NCBI RefSeq assembly: GCF_010500955.1
Contig: NZ_QVMJ01000001.1
Coordinates: forward strand, 482,368 to 546,367
Length of the DNA stretch: 64,000 nucleotides
DNA from: Bacteroides sp. 519
Lineage (GTDB): Bacteria; Bacteroidota; Bacteroidia; Bacteroidales; Bacteroidaceae
Reading direction: 5' to 3'
In this document: positions 50,380 to 63,122 of the stretch, one piece after another
Layout of the letters: the number at the start of each line of letters is the position of its first letter
Position numbering within the stretch: position 1 is the stretch's first letter
Notes under the pieces: model-generated
What the model saw: only the letters and a program-made list of their open reading frames with translations
Database searches by the model: none
Told to the model about the DNA's origin: nothing
Program-made: the position numbers and the translations under genes

Positions 50380-53300
50380 GTTTCAATTCTATACAGTTCG
50401 ATTAAGACTTTCCGGCGTGAATGCTACTTGTACATATATAACCTCGTTTCAATTCTATACAGTTCGATTAAGACTATAGAAATTGAAGAAATGTTTACCA
50501 AGAATGAAGAAGTTTCAATTCTATACAGTTCGATTAAGACAGTTATAATCATATTTTTCTGCTATTTCCTCTGCGATGTTTCAATTCTATACAGTTCGAT
50601 TAAGACAACGCTGTACCACGATCTGCCTTCTCGCTATCGAAGTTTCAATTCTATACAGTTCGATTAAGACTGGAATTAAAAGTAACAGGAACCGTATTCG
50701 TAGAAGTGTTTCAATTCTATACAGTTCGATTAAGACTATTGGAGTAGCTAAATCATTTATTCATGTAGGGAGGTTTCAATTCTATACAGTTCGATTAAGA
50801 CAACAATGAAGGAAATGTTTTTGAAGTCGTAACAGAGTTTCAATTCTATACAGTTCGATTAAGACATGCGTTATCCTATCTTCAGAAACGAAATATATCT
50901 TGTTTCAATTCTATACAGTTCGATTAAGACCCTATGCACGATTGTGTAAAAGAAATTTTCCAAAAAGTTTCAATTCTATACAGTTCGATTAAGACAAATA
51001 GTACTTTACCTTCATCTCTTCTTTAATCCAAGTTTCAATTCTATACAGTTCGATTAAGACTCTATGGAAATGACACAGATATTGAACATCTTGAAAGTTT
51101 CAATTCTATACAGTTCGATTAAGACAAAGGAGGGAAAATATGCACTGAAACGAAAGAAAAAGTTTCAATTCTATACAGTTCGATTAAGACATCTTATTTT
51201 CCTGATTACCCGCATACATAACGAGTTTCAATTCTATACAGTTCGATTAAGACAAAGGAGGGAAAATATGCACTGAAACGAAAGAAAAAGTTTCAATTCT
51301 ATACAGTTCGATTAAGACATCTTATTTTCCTGATTACCCGCATACATAACGAGTTTCAATTCTATACAGTTCGATTAAGACGTGTCCGGGATTGCTTTCC
51401 GGATTTATGCCCGAACAAGTTTCAATTCTATACAGTTCGATTAAGACACTGATTGAACTCAACAATTATGATATGTCGTATGACGTTTCAATTCTATACA
51501 GTTCGATTAAGACGCAGCCTAAATATTTTTTTAGTTCTTGCTGAAGCTGTTTCAATTCTATACAGTTCGATTAAGACATTGGCTTACTCATGCTTGACCT
51601 CCTTCCATCATTAGTTTCAATTCTATACAGTTCGATTAAGACACCCAAGTTCCAGTATGTACTGAAATCGCTCCTGCCGTTTCAATTCTATACAGTTCGA
51701 TTAAGACGAGTTCTCATTTTGATCATTGTTTGACTTTTTAGTAGTTTCAATTCTATACAGTTCGATTAAGACCATCACCAAACAATTTACTAAAAAAGGT
51801 TTCTCCGGTTTCAATTCTATACAGTTCGATTAAGACTTGTTAAGGATCTCACAAACAAGCTTCCCACTGGAGGGTTTCAATTCTATACAGTTCGATTAAG
51901 ACTGGACAGAGTATACTACATTAACGATAATGGAAAAGTTTCAATTCTATACAGTTCGATTAAGACGGAAAATTAATATGTATAGCTCTGTTTATCTCCT
52001 TCGTTTCAATTCTATACAGTTCGATTAAGACTAGACCTGGTATTGAAATACAATAATATTGAGAGTTGTTTCAATTCTATACAGTTCGATTAAGACGCTT
52101 TTGAAGCCGAAGTTGCTTTGCATCTGCAACGGAGTTTCAATTCTATACAGTTCGATTAAGACGAACAAAACCTGCGTTCAAATCCTGCCTACATAGGAAG
52201 TTTCAATTCTATACAGTTCGATTAAGACTAGGCTCTGGATGATTTTCAGGTGTGTCATCTAATTGTTTCAATTCTATACAGTTCGATTAAGACACCATTT
52301 CTTCTACTATTCCTGGAGTCGTTACTGAAGTTTCAATTCTATACAGTTCGATTAAGACATAGAACTCACCTATATTCTTTTTTATTCCACATATGTTTCA
52401 ATTCTATACAGTTCGATTAAGACATTTCTTAGATGATTTTATTATTTACTTAGAAGATCAGTTTCAATTCTATACAGTTCGATTAAGACTTGATCCGGCT
52501 CTTTTTTATGGTCGGACAGGATGGAGTTTCAATTCTATACAGTTCGATTAAGACGTTGCGTTAATAATCGCCACCCCACCCCCCTAGGGGGTTTCAATTC
52601 TATACAGTTCGATTAAGACCCGTTCGCAAACCTAAAATTAGATGCGCAACCCTTCTGTTTCAATTCTATACAGTTCGATTAAGACTCACCTAAAGAATTA
52701 TTTGAGTCAATGTTTCCAACAGTTTCAATTCTATACAGTTCGATTAAGACAAAATTGTCAAAGAAAAGTATTCCTACTCGGAAGAAGGTTTCAATTCTAT
52801 ACAGTTCGATTAAGACTCCTACAAACTAGTAAAACACTTACAGCCTTTGGAGGTTTCAATTCTATACAGTTCGATTAAGACCAGCAAAAGATAACTTTCC
52901 ATTGTCATCAGACACAAGTTTCAATTCTATACAGTTCGATTAAGACGAAAGAAAGCCATGTTTGTCTAAATTGATCCTCATTGTTTCAATTCTATACAGT
53001 TCGATTAAGACGTTATTAACATAAATACTCTTTATCCGATCTCTGAGTTTCAATTCTATACAGTTCGATTAAGACCCCAGTTACCGGATTAAAACTACAT
53101 GAATATTCTGAGTTTCAATTCTATACAGTTCGATTAAGACTGCAGATAGTTTACCTTCCAATAATATTTTCTCAAGTTTCAATTCTATACAGTTCGATTA
53201 AGACTTCCATAAGGCTTCGGGAAATAATGTAGGTTTATCTGTTTCAATTCTATACAGTTCGATTAAGACAATTAAATGTAATAATTGCTTTGTAATTCAT

Positions 53301-56300
53301 AAGTATGTTTCAATTCTATACAGTTCGATTAAGACAATCAATTTCAAGATGCTTTTGCAGTTGTTCTACTTGTTTCAATTCTATACAGTTCGATTAAGAC
53401 AACAACCAATGACAGTTCTTTCCTTCGTGCTGATTTCGTTTCAATTCTATACAGTTCGATTAAGACTAAATTTGACAAATACACTCTAATTGCATCTTGA
53501 ATGTTTCAATTCTATACAGTTCGATTAAGACGATTTTCATTATACAACCTGATTGCGCCTTCGTCCGAGTTTCAATTCTATACAGTTCGATTAAGACAAA
53601 GAACGCAGATGGTAATTCATTGATTTATCAAGTTTCAATTCTATACAGTTCGATTAAGACAAATGGAACATCAAACTTTAAACTACCTGATTTGCGGTTT
53701 CAATTCTATACAGTTCGATTAAGACGGGAAGAACGATTTTATTACAAAGCACAAAAACTTCGTTTCAATTCTATACAGTTCGATTAAGACTCCATATCCG
53801 GAAAAAATACGATTGTAAGGCGCAATGGTTTCAATTCTATACAGTTCGATTAAGACCACCTAATCCACTAGTATTTGTGCCAGGAATACTGTTTCAATTC
53901 TATACAGTTCGATTAAGACATCAAAGCAGCAACTAATCCAACAATAACTCCAATGTTTCAATTCTATACAGTTCGATTAAGACGAAACAGATTATTCCAT
54001 TTCACGAAGGACAAACAAGTTTCAATTCTATACAGTTCGATTAAGACGAAAAAGAGCATTTAACTCTAAATTGGTTTTCACTCTTGTTTCAATTCTATAC
54101 AGTTCGATTAAGACTCAATACGCACATACTGGAACATATTGCCTTCCTGAGTTTCAATTCTATACAGTTCGATTAAGACAAAAGAACATTTAACTCTAAA
54201 TTGGTTTTCACTCTTGTTTCAATTCTATACAGTTCGATTAAGACTTTTTAGAATTGATCTCATTTATATTTCCTTTCTTGTTTCAATTCTATACAGTTCG
54301 ATTAAGACATGATTCAGAAAGTCCATTTGTGCCTGTTTTTGAGGTTTCAATTCTATACAGTTCGATTAAGACTATCCCGAATTGTTATTCTACCATCAAA
54401 ATAATTGGTTTCAATTCTATACAGTTCGATTAAGACCATGTCTTATCCAGCTCCTTTCTGCTGATTCTTCGATGTTTCAATTCTATACAGTTCGATTAAG
54501 ACATCACTGCCTTTAATGGCAGTGTACTATACATCATTGTTTCAATTCTATACAGTTCGATTAAGACATGCCGTAACGGTTCTACGCATAAGGGTTATTC
54601 AGTTCTACGCATAAGGGTTATTCATGGTGGTTTCAATTCTATACAGTTCGATTAAGACGCAATAAATATGCTGGTAGACGTACATTGCAAGTGAGTTTCA
54701 ATTCTATACAGTTCGATTAAGACGATGGCTGTTTCTAATGTGTAATATCCATCAGAGATGTTTCAATTCTATACAGTTCGATTAAGACTCATCAATAATG
54801 TCTTTTATTTCATCATCGCTAAGTGTTTCAATTCTATACAGTTCGATTAAGACTATTCCTGTATTTATCAGTAGAAATATATTGAAATAGTTTCAATTCT
54901 ATACAGTTCGATTAAGACTTTGCAGGAATGGAAGTAGCTGATATGAATAGGGGGTTTCAATTCTATACAGTTCGATTAAGACAAATTAAAAGTCCAGATG
55001 ATTTAAAATAGAAAGATAGTTTCAATTCTATACAGTTCGATTAAGACTTCGGCTCAGGTACTCGGCAGTGAATGTTTTTCCAAGTTTCAATTCTATACAG
55101 TTCGATTAAGACAATATAATCGTTCCCTACCCTGTTGTATGCCAAAGTGTTTCAATTCTATACAGTTCGATTAAGACTGGATGGTGTTCGTGCTGCCGGC
55201 GTCCTGAACAACTGTTTCAATTCTATACAGTTCGATTAAGACATTATGTTAGCAACACCAGAACTCGGTATAATGATGTTTCAATTCTATACAGTTCGAT
55301 TAAGACTTTTAACCGGGCAAATAAAACTGTCTACTATTGCCAGTTTCAATTCTATACAGTTCGATTAAGACCATTGTACACCAATATCAAACATTTTTGT
55401 GTAGAAGTTTCAATTCTATACAGTTCGATTAAGACCATACTGTTGTGCTAGAATTCTAGCAATGTGTACTGAGTTTCAATTCTATACAGTTCGATTAAGA
55501 CTCTATAACTCCGCTTTTCTTTATTCTCCATGCGGTGTTTCAATTCTATACAGTTCGATTAAGACAGAAGTGCAGCTTTTAGAATACTATCTTAATAAGA
55601 TGTTTCAATTCTATACAGTTCGATTAAGACTCTTTTGCCTGTAAGTACACATACACTTTCTCATAGTGTTTCAATTCTATACAGTTCGATTAAGACAGTT
55701 TAATGTTACCAAACTTTTCTACACGAAAAGTTGTTTCAATTCTATACAGTTCGATTAAGACATATGTTGTAGAGAAACCTTTAGGATCGCCTGCTAAGTT
55801 TCAATTCTATACAGTTCGATTAAGACACAAAAAAGAGATGGAAGAATATATCATAGAAATTAAGTTTCAATTCTATACAGTTCGATTAAGACTTTGTCCT
55901 TACTAAATATCATCAGCTTAATGTTTTCTGTTTCAATTCTATACAGTTCGATTAAGACTTTTCGACGTTCTTAACGGCGTCTTCGCGCTGTTTTGTTTCA
56001 ATTCTATACAGTTCGATTAAGACAAATTATTATGAAAAAGCAGAAAGCCTATTACCGCCGTTTCAATTCTATACAGTTCGATTAAGACACCGCTGTAACG
56101 CGCTTAACATTATTATATAGGTACGTTTCAATTCTATACAGTTCGATTAAGACGCTTACGGCGTTACCGTGTCTACGTCTTCGTTACGCGTTTCAATTCT
56201 ATACAGTTCGATTAAGACGTTCGCGTAATTAAATATTGCGTGATTATTTGACGTGTTTCAATTCTATACAGTTCGATTAAGACCCTCCATCACTTTTTGT

Positions 56301-59300
56301 AGAACGTAACCCATAGTAGTTTCAATTCTATACAGTTCGATTAAGACAGTAATCCGAGATTGATGAAGGAAGGAGGAATGTAAGTTTCAATTCTATACAG
56401 TTCGATTAAGACGGGTCCAGAATATTCTGCCGGTCTATCCATGCATGTTTCAATTCTATACAGTTCGATTAAGACTTCTCTTGTAGACAAAGAAGTTACA
56501 AGACTTTCTCCGTTTCAATTCTATACAGTTCGATTAAGACCTGAAGGCTCATGTGTGCCGACATTCTTTCATATAGTTTCAATTCTATACAGTTCGATTA
56601 AGACTAAAGTTGAACTTATACGTGAAATTGTACAGTTAAGTTTCAATTCTATACAGTTCGATTAAGACCAATACCGAAAGACGATAGTATTTGCGCATTT
56701 TGCCGTTTCAATTCTATACAGTTCGATTAAGACCGTTTACGGCGGTTAATAGTCAAAAGGAGTTTCCGTGTTTCAATTCTATACAGTTCGATTAAGACAC
56801 TATTTACTTGTTCTACCTGATCGGCTGAAAGTTGTTTCAATTCTATACAGTTCGATTAAGACAATATTGAATTATGACAAAAAAGAATGTACTACAATGT
56901 TTCAATTCTATACAGTTCGATTAAGACGAATTTCCGGAACAGGAAAGGTTTGTGAAATACAACGTTTCAATTCTATACAGTTCGATTAAGACGAGATATT
57001 CTCGTATCCAACATCTTCGACCCTGTCGAGTTTCAATTCTATACAGTTCGATTAAGACCGGGGTGGGAAAATATGCACAGAGACAAAGGAAAAGGTTTCA
57101 ATTCTATACAGTTCGATTAAGACCTGCTTGTTGCAGCTTGGAGACGTCTATTAATCTTTGTTTCATTCTATACAGTTCGATTAAGACATAATGATATTGA
57201 ATTTCTTGACCAGGTAATCTAGTTTCAATTCTATACAGTTCGATTAAGACGGTGATGAAGATGCGATGTTGCTGGATGGTCTCAAGTTTCAATTCTATAC
57301 AGTTCGATTAAGACTAATACGTTGAACGTTGCAAACTTAAATATTATTTTGTTTCAATTCTATACAGTTCGATTAAGACATAGAAGAGGGGTAGAAGGAC
57401 GTTATATTAAGGTTAGGTTTCAATTCTATACAGTTCGATTAAGACCGCCACGTGAAGTTGCTTGTGTTTTCCAGAAACCGCGTTTCAATTCTATACAGTT
57501 CGATTAAGACGAGGAAATGAGTAGTTTACTGGTTGGAGATAATAAAGTTTCAATTCTATACAGTTCGATTAAGACTGAAGGACGTTTGTATTTCGATAAC
57601 AAAGAAGACCTAAGTTTCAATTCTATACAGTTCGATTAAGACTCTATACTATTACCCTACAGCAATAGGAACAATTGCGTTTCAATTCTATACAGTTCGA
57701 TTAAGACTGCACTCATCCTCCAAACTTATTCCAACCTTACTACGTTTCAATTCTATACAGTTCGATTAAGACGGATTTGAACGCAGGTTTTGTTCGATGG
57801 TTGACTGACGTTTCAATTCTATACAGTTCGATTAAGACAATAATATTTGTTTCAAAAATGAGCCATTTGACAGTGTTTCAATTCTATACAGTTCGATTAA
57901 GACAACCAAGTTCAACATCAGATATTGACATTGTTGCTTGTTTCAATTCTATACAGTTCGATTAAGACAAAACTGAATAAAATTGAATGAGAAAGGAATA
58001 AATCAGTTTCAATTCTATACAGTTCGATTAAGACAATCACGAGGACAAAGTTTTTGAGATATTTCCTTTATGTTTCAATTCTATACAGTTCGATTAAGAC
58101 GTAGTATTCAATATTACTCTATCTTCAAAAACTAGTTTCAATTCTATACAGTTCGATTAAGACTTAAAGGAATTGTCTCTAATTGAAAGCGTGCTCGAAG
58201 TTTCAATTCTATACAGTTCGATTAAGACATAGCATCACACACCCGGTTCCTACAGGTAGGTAGTTTCAATTCTATACAGTTCGATTAAGACATGTCCTAA
58301 TGTGCGGGCAAATACGGAAGGATCCTGTCGTTTCAATTCTATACAGTTCGATTAAGACACTATCCAGTCTGGCATAAGTCATCGGATTGGCTTGTTTCAA
58401 TTCTATACAGTTCGATTAAGACACGACGCACAACATACTCACCAAGCTTTTCATTCATCGTTTCAATTCTATACAGTTCGATTAAGACTCCGAGTCTACC
58501 ATTCTTGAATATGCTTCTACTTTTGTTTCAATTCTATACAGTTCGATTAAGACAGTCAAATGTGTTCCTACCTAAAGAAGTTGCATCTAGTTTCAATTCT
58601 ATACAGTTCGATTAAGACAGCGCAGTTTTGTGTAGCCGAGAGCATTTTTGCCAGGTTTCAATTCTATACAGTTCGATTAAGACACACAGGAAGTGTTTGA
58701 TTCGTTAGGTTCGACTATCGTTTCAATTCTATACAGTTCGATTAAGACTATACGACTTCCACATTTTACCCTCATACACTCCTGAGTTTCAATTCTATAC
58801 AGTTCGATTAAGACAAGGGAAATACTTAGGTTCATCGCTATCACTCCAATGTTTCAATTCTATACAGTTCGATTAAGACATGAAGATGCAGATGGAGAAG
58901 AAGAATCTGTTTCTTGTTTCAATTCTATACAGTTCGATTAAGACTGTAATCGCATATCAAAAAGGTGTAAAAACTAAACAGTTTCAATTCTATACAGTTC
59001 GATTAAGACGAATCTTGGGGAAATGCAGGTAAGTTGAAGCTAAGTAGTTTCAATTCTATACAGTTCGATTAAGACATAGCATCATACATATCCATTTTCA
59101 GGTGCAATTATTTCAATTCTATACAGTTCGATTAAGACGAAGCCCTACCTGCATAGGGGTAACTTCTTGACGTGTTTCAATTCTATACAGTTCGATTAAG
59201 ACTCTTGGGTTCATACTTTTACATTAGAGCTGGTTGTTTGTTTCAATTCTATACAGTTCGATTAAGACCCAGATCTGTGTATAATCATCACTAAATTCAT

Positions 59301-62300
59301 AGTAGTTTCAATTCTATACAGTTCGATTAAGACACGAACCTGATAGGGCGTCGATGTATTGCTGTAGGTGTTTCAATTCTATACAGTTCGATTAAGACAC
59401 TTTCTGAGTCTCATATCCAACCGGAATCTTTCGTTTCAATTCTATACAGTTCGATTAAGACTTTGAGCAATGACGTTTACTCTTTTGAGATAATCCTGTT
59501 TCAATTCTATACAGTTCGATTAAGACTTCTTTATCTCAAAACAGTTACTTACATCTTATACTGTTTCAATTCTATACAGTTCGATTAAGACGAAAATTCG
59601 ATTGCTAAAGATGAAAAGACAGGAAATCGTTTCAATTCTATACAGTTCGATTAAGACTATTCTGCTAAATACTTAAAAAAAGGATATAGTAGTTTCAATT
59701 CTATACAGTTCGATTAAGACTCTGATAAAGTGAGTTTCGTGTATAAAGGCATCAAAGTTTCAATTCTATACAGTTCGATTAAGACAAGTAGATTATGGCT
59801 CTGGAACTCTAAATTTCATTGTTTCAATTCTATACAGTTCGATTAAGACATATATTCTTCTTCGGTTAATCCATCTTCTATCTCATGTTTCAATTCTATA
59901 CAGTTCGATTAAGACACCCTAGCGGTATGGCATTTAAAATTCAATATATCCAGTTTCAATTCTATACAGTTCGATTAAGACTTAAAGGAACTGCCTCTAA
60001 TTGAGAGTGTGCTCGAATGTTTCAATTCTATACAGTTCGATTAAGACGAATAGGAGAATTTTACCGCAAACAAGAAAAATAGTTTCAATTCTATACAGTT
60101 CGATTAAGACTGATTTATTTTAGTTATGCGGTGTCTTAATCTCGATGTTTCAATTCTATACAGTTCGATTAAGACCGATTAGCCTATTCGGGCTGTCTAA
60201 AGGTAAACGGAGTTTCAATTCTATACAGTTCGATTAAGACATTCAGACAGTTAGGTATCGTTTCTAGGTGTTTTCGGTTTCAATTCTATACAGTTCGATT
60301 AAGACTAAAAGAGCTTTCTCTTGTAGAAAGCGTTCTTGAAGTTTCAATTCTATACAGTTCGATTAAGACTGCATTTTTATGAATTATTAACCGATTTTCA
60401 ACAGTGTTTCAATTCTATACAGTTCGATTAAGACCGGGATCAAATACATACGTTTCAGTAAATGTTTCCGTGTTTCAATTCTATACAGTTCGATTAAGAC
60501 TATGTGAACCGTCTTTCAAATGGTTAACTTTGCAACAGTTTCAATTCTATACAGTTCGATTAAGACGGTTATGTCTCCTTCTAAAATATCGTACGAAATA
60601 ACTGTTTCAATTCTATACAGTTCGATTAAGACTATTGTTATTACTTCCTGTTTCATCCTAGATAAACCGTTTCAATTCTATACAGTTCGATTAAGACTAA
60701 TGAATCGTTTGATGACCTATTTAATGAAGATGTTTCAATTCTATACAGTTCGATTAAGACTGAAACGATTCGGGATTCTGTGATAGATGAAGAGATGTTT
60801 CAATTCTATACAGTTCGATTAAGACAAAAACAAAGAAACGCGTATTCTTATGAAGTCCGGAGTTTCAATTCTATACAGTTCGATTAAGACGAGCTCGGCG
60901 CAGCGTTCAATGTACCGGGATCGATGTTTCAATTCTATACAGTTCGATTAAGACCCGAATTAATCACCAACTTAACAAATAAGTTGAGAAGTTTCAATTC
61001 TATACAGTTCGATTAAGACACGGAGGCTGGGTCGACCCAACCGCATAATAATTAGTTTCAATTCTATACAGTTCGATTAAGACGCAACTGCATGGAATAA
61101 TTATTTTGCTGATTACATGAGTTTCAATTCTATACAGTTCGATTAAGACTCTAAGGCAGGTGTATTCAGTGAAATAGCTTCTGATGTTTCAATTCTATAC
61201 AGTTCGATTAAGACTTCATTGCTGCTGGTCTAAATATAACGAATGTTCGTTTCAATTCTATACAGTTCGATTAAGACTTTAAACCTATTTCTTTGCAAAT
61301 AATCTTTAAGTATGTTTCAATTCTATACAGTTCGATTAAGACAGTAGTGTCAAACAGAAGTTCCGAATTTGAATATGTGTTTCAATTCTATACAGTTCGA
61401 TTAAGACCTGATTCGGTAGACTTTCCCTTTGTTTCATCCCAGTTTCAATTCTATACAGTTCGATTAAGACTTTTGAATGGCTGAATCTAATTCGATGCAC
61501 TTCGGAAGTTTCAATTCTATACAGTTCGATTAAGACTCAAAATTAACCGAGAACGACGCTTTATCTCCATCGTTTCAATTCTATACAGTTCGATTAAGAC
61601 CTTTACCGGAACATCATGCGTGTAATTTTCGTTAAAGTTTCAATTCTATACAGTTCGATTAAGACGGGCGAAGCCCTACCCGCATGGGGGTAACCTTTTG
61701 AGTTTCAATTCTATACAGTTCGATTAAGACAATATGAGGATGCTGCGGTTTCACTGGCTGACATAGGTTTCAATTCTATACAGTTCGATTAAGACTTGTA
61801 CCTTTGCGTAAATTCTAAAAGTATATAAGAAGTTTCAATTCTATACAGTTCGATTAAGACCTCTATCGCGCACTCGGTCAGTATTCAAAAAAAGCTGTTT
61901 CAATTCTATACAGTTCGATTAAGACATAGAGTACTTGTCTTTCAAATCTTTGTCCGAAATTCGTTTCAATTCTATACAGTTCGATTAAGACGATGCTTGG
62001 GCTTTATGCGGTCTAGGGAAAGAAGTAGTTTCAATTCTATACAGTTCGATTAAGACACTGACATACAGCAAATTGAGATAATGCTTAAAAAATGTTTCAA
62101 TTCTATACAGTTCGATTAAGACGATTATGGAGCATATACCAGTAGAAAGCGTTTCTTGTTTCAATTCTATACAGTTCGATTAAGACCCTAGTATCTTTAT
62201 ATTGTTTGAGTTGCCTTTCATGTTTCAATTCTATACAGTTCGATTAAGACTGTCGAGCTTCGCGCTGGCTCTAAGATTGTGAAATCTGTTTCAATTCTAT

Positions 62301-62639
62301 ACAGTTCGATTAAGACAACCCGCCATCAAATTAGAAAAATGTTCGATCTAACGTTTCAATTCTATACAGTTCGATTAAGACAAATACGCTTCCTTAATAG
62401 CTGCTGCGCCTGATTTGTGTTTCAATTCTATACAGTTCGATTAAGACCAAGTTATATGTGGGGTATCTATTCAAATCAAAAGTTTCAATTCTATACAGTT
62501 CGATTAAGACAGGATTTCATTTCTTCAATTGCTTGGGTTACACTAGTTTCAATTCTATACAGTTCGATTAAGACTTTATCAATTTCGAAGTCTTTTGGTT
62601 TTTCAAACTTGTTTCAATTCTATACAGTTCGATTAAGAC
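50380..62639 (-). CRISPR. CRISPR array, 189 repeats and 188 spacers (hand count), type I-B-like repeat
   Basis: The repeat is 29 nt. On the plus strand it begins GTTTCAATTC and ends GATTAAGAC; on the minus strand it ends GAATTGAAAC, the type I-B-style handle. With cas1, cas2 and the leader at the right end, transcription runs leftwards and the newest spacers are near 62600. Most spacers are 34-38 nt (mean period about 65 bp). Only two repeats vary: 57160 has one A missing and 59110 has A for the first G. A two-unit block is duplicated (51126-51253 and 51254-51381). Spacer 54568-54629 is 62 nt because of a 23-bp internal tandem duplication. The last repeat is not degenerate. All protein-like frames across this region are repeat translations (for example FQFYTVRLR), not genes. 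Confidence 0.99.
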
Positions 62640-62856
62640 CCCTCAACTTTTCAACCCCTTTCACATTGATAATCAGTTACAAAACAACAATACAAAGCCA
62701 TGTTTTTACATAAAAATTCTGTCGACCTATAAAAGTAAGAAATCCCTGGGAGATCGACATGATATCTAACAAATTGAAAATCAATACGTCAAAGATCACT
62801 TTGATAACCCACGACATTCCTCATTCAATCTTATAACATGGACCGACAAACACAGT
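62640..62856 (-). promoter_or_regulatory. CRISPR leader
   Basis: 217 bp of AT-rich non-coding sequence between cas2 and the newest repeat. It contains an imperfect inverted repeat TGTCGACCT ... AGATCGACA (62720-62759) around TCCCTGGGA, and a second palindrome TCAAAG-ATCA-CTTTGA (62789-62804). These are candidate binding sites for the integration machinery or for transcription of the array. Confidence 0.8.
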
Positions 62857-63120
62857 TTATAGGAAAATATCAATATTGCTTCGTTCTCTTCCAACAATTT
62901 CCTTGTCGATCCAATTTTGCTGATGCCCTTTGAAGATAATGATACTATCCTCATCTTCTTCCATAAAATTCTTTGCCAAAGATACTAATTCTTTCAAACG
63001 AACCTCTGAAATCTCTCCCTCAAACACTGAATTTTGTATCCAGTTAAGATACTTGCGACATAATTTGAGCATCTTGACAACTCGTTTCTCTCCAAAATCA
63101 TACACTAGAACAACATACAT
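62857..63120 (-). CDS. cas2: CRISPR-associated endoribonuclease Cas2
   Basis: 87 residues from ATG 63120, with MYVVLVYDFGEKRVVKMLKLCRKYLNWIQNSVFEGEIS: the beta1 catalytic-type Asp (YDF) and the RKYLxxxQxSVFEGE motif typical of Cas2. A TTG nine bases earlier would overlap cas1, but ATG 63120, two bases after the cas1 stop, is preferred. Cas2 bridges two Cas1 dimers to integrate new spacers at the leader end. Confidence 0.95.
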   Translation of the reverse strand: MYVVLVYDFGEKRVVKMLKLCRKYLNWIQNSVFEGEISEVRLKELVSLAKNFMEEDEDSIIIFKGHQQNWIDKEIVGRERSNIDIFL

Positions 63121-63122
63121 AA

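Noticed and set aside
56089..56769. Cluster of spacers rich in ACG/CGT words, suggesting one invader
   Set aside because: Compositional impression only; no shared sequence that could be verified by eye.
60111..60146. Spacer containing GTCTTAATC, similar to the start of the minus-strand repeat
   Set aside because: Only a 9-base match; most likely chance, and spacing of the flanking repeats is normal.
50428..62713. Many 60-98 codon frames across the CRISPR array with repeated peptides such as FQFYTVRLR and VSILYSSIKT
   Set aside because: They are translations of the 29-nt repeat plus spacers in its frames; the array is a non-coding crRNA precursor read on the other strand.
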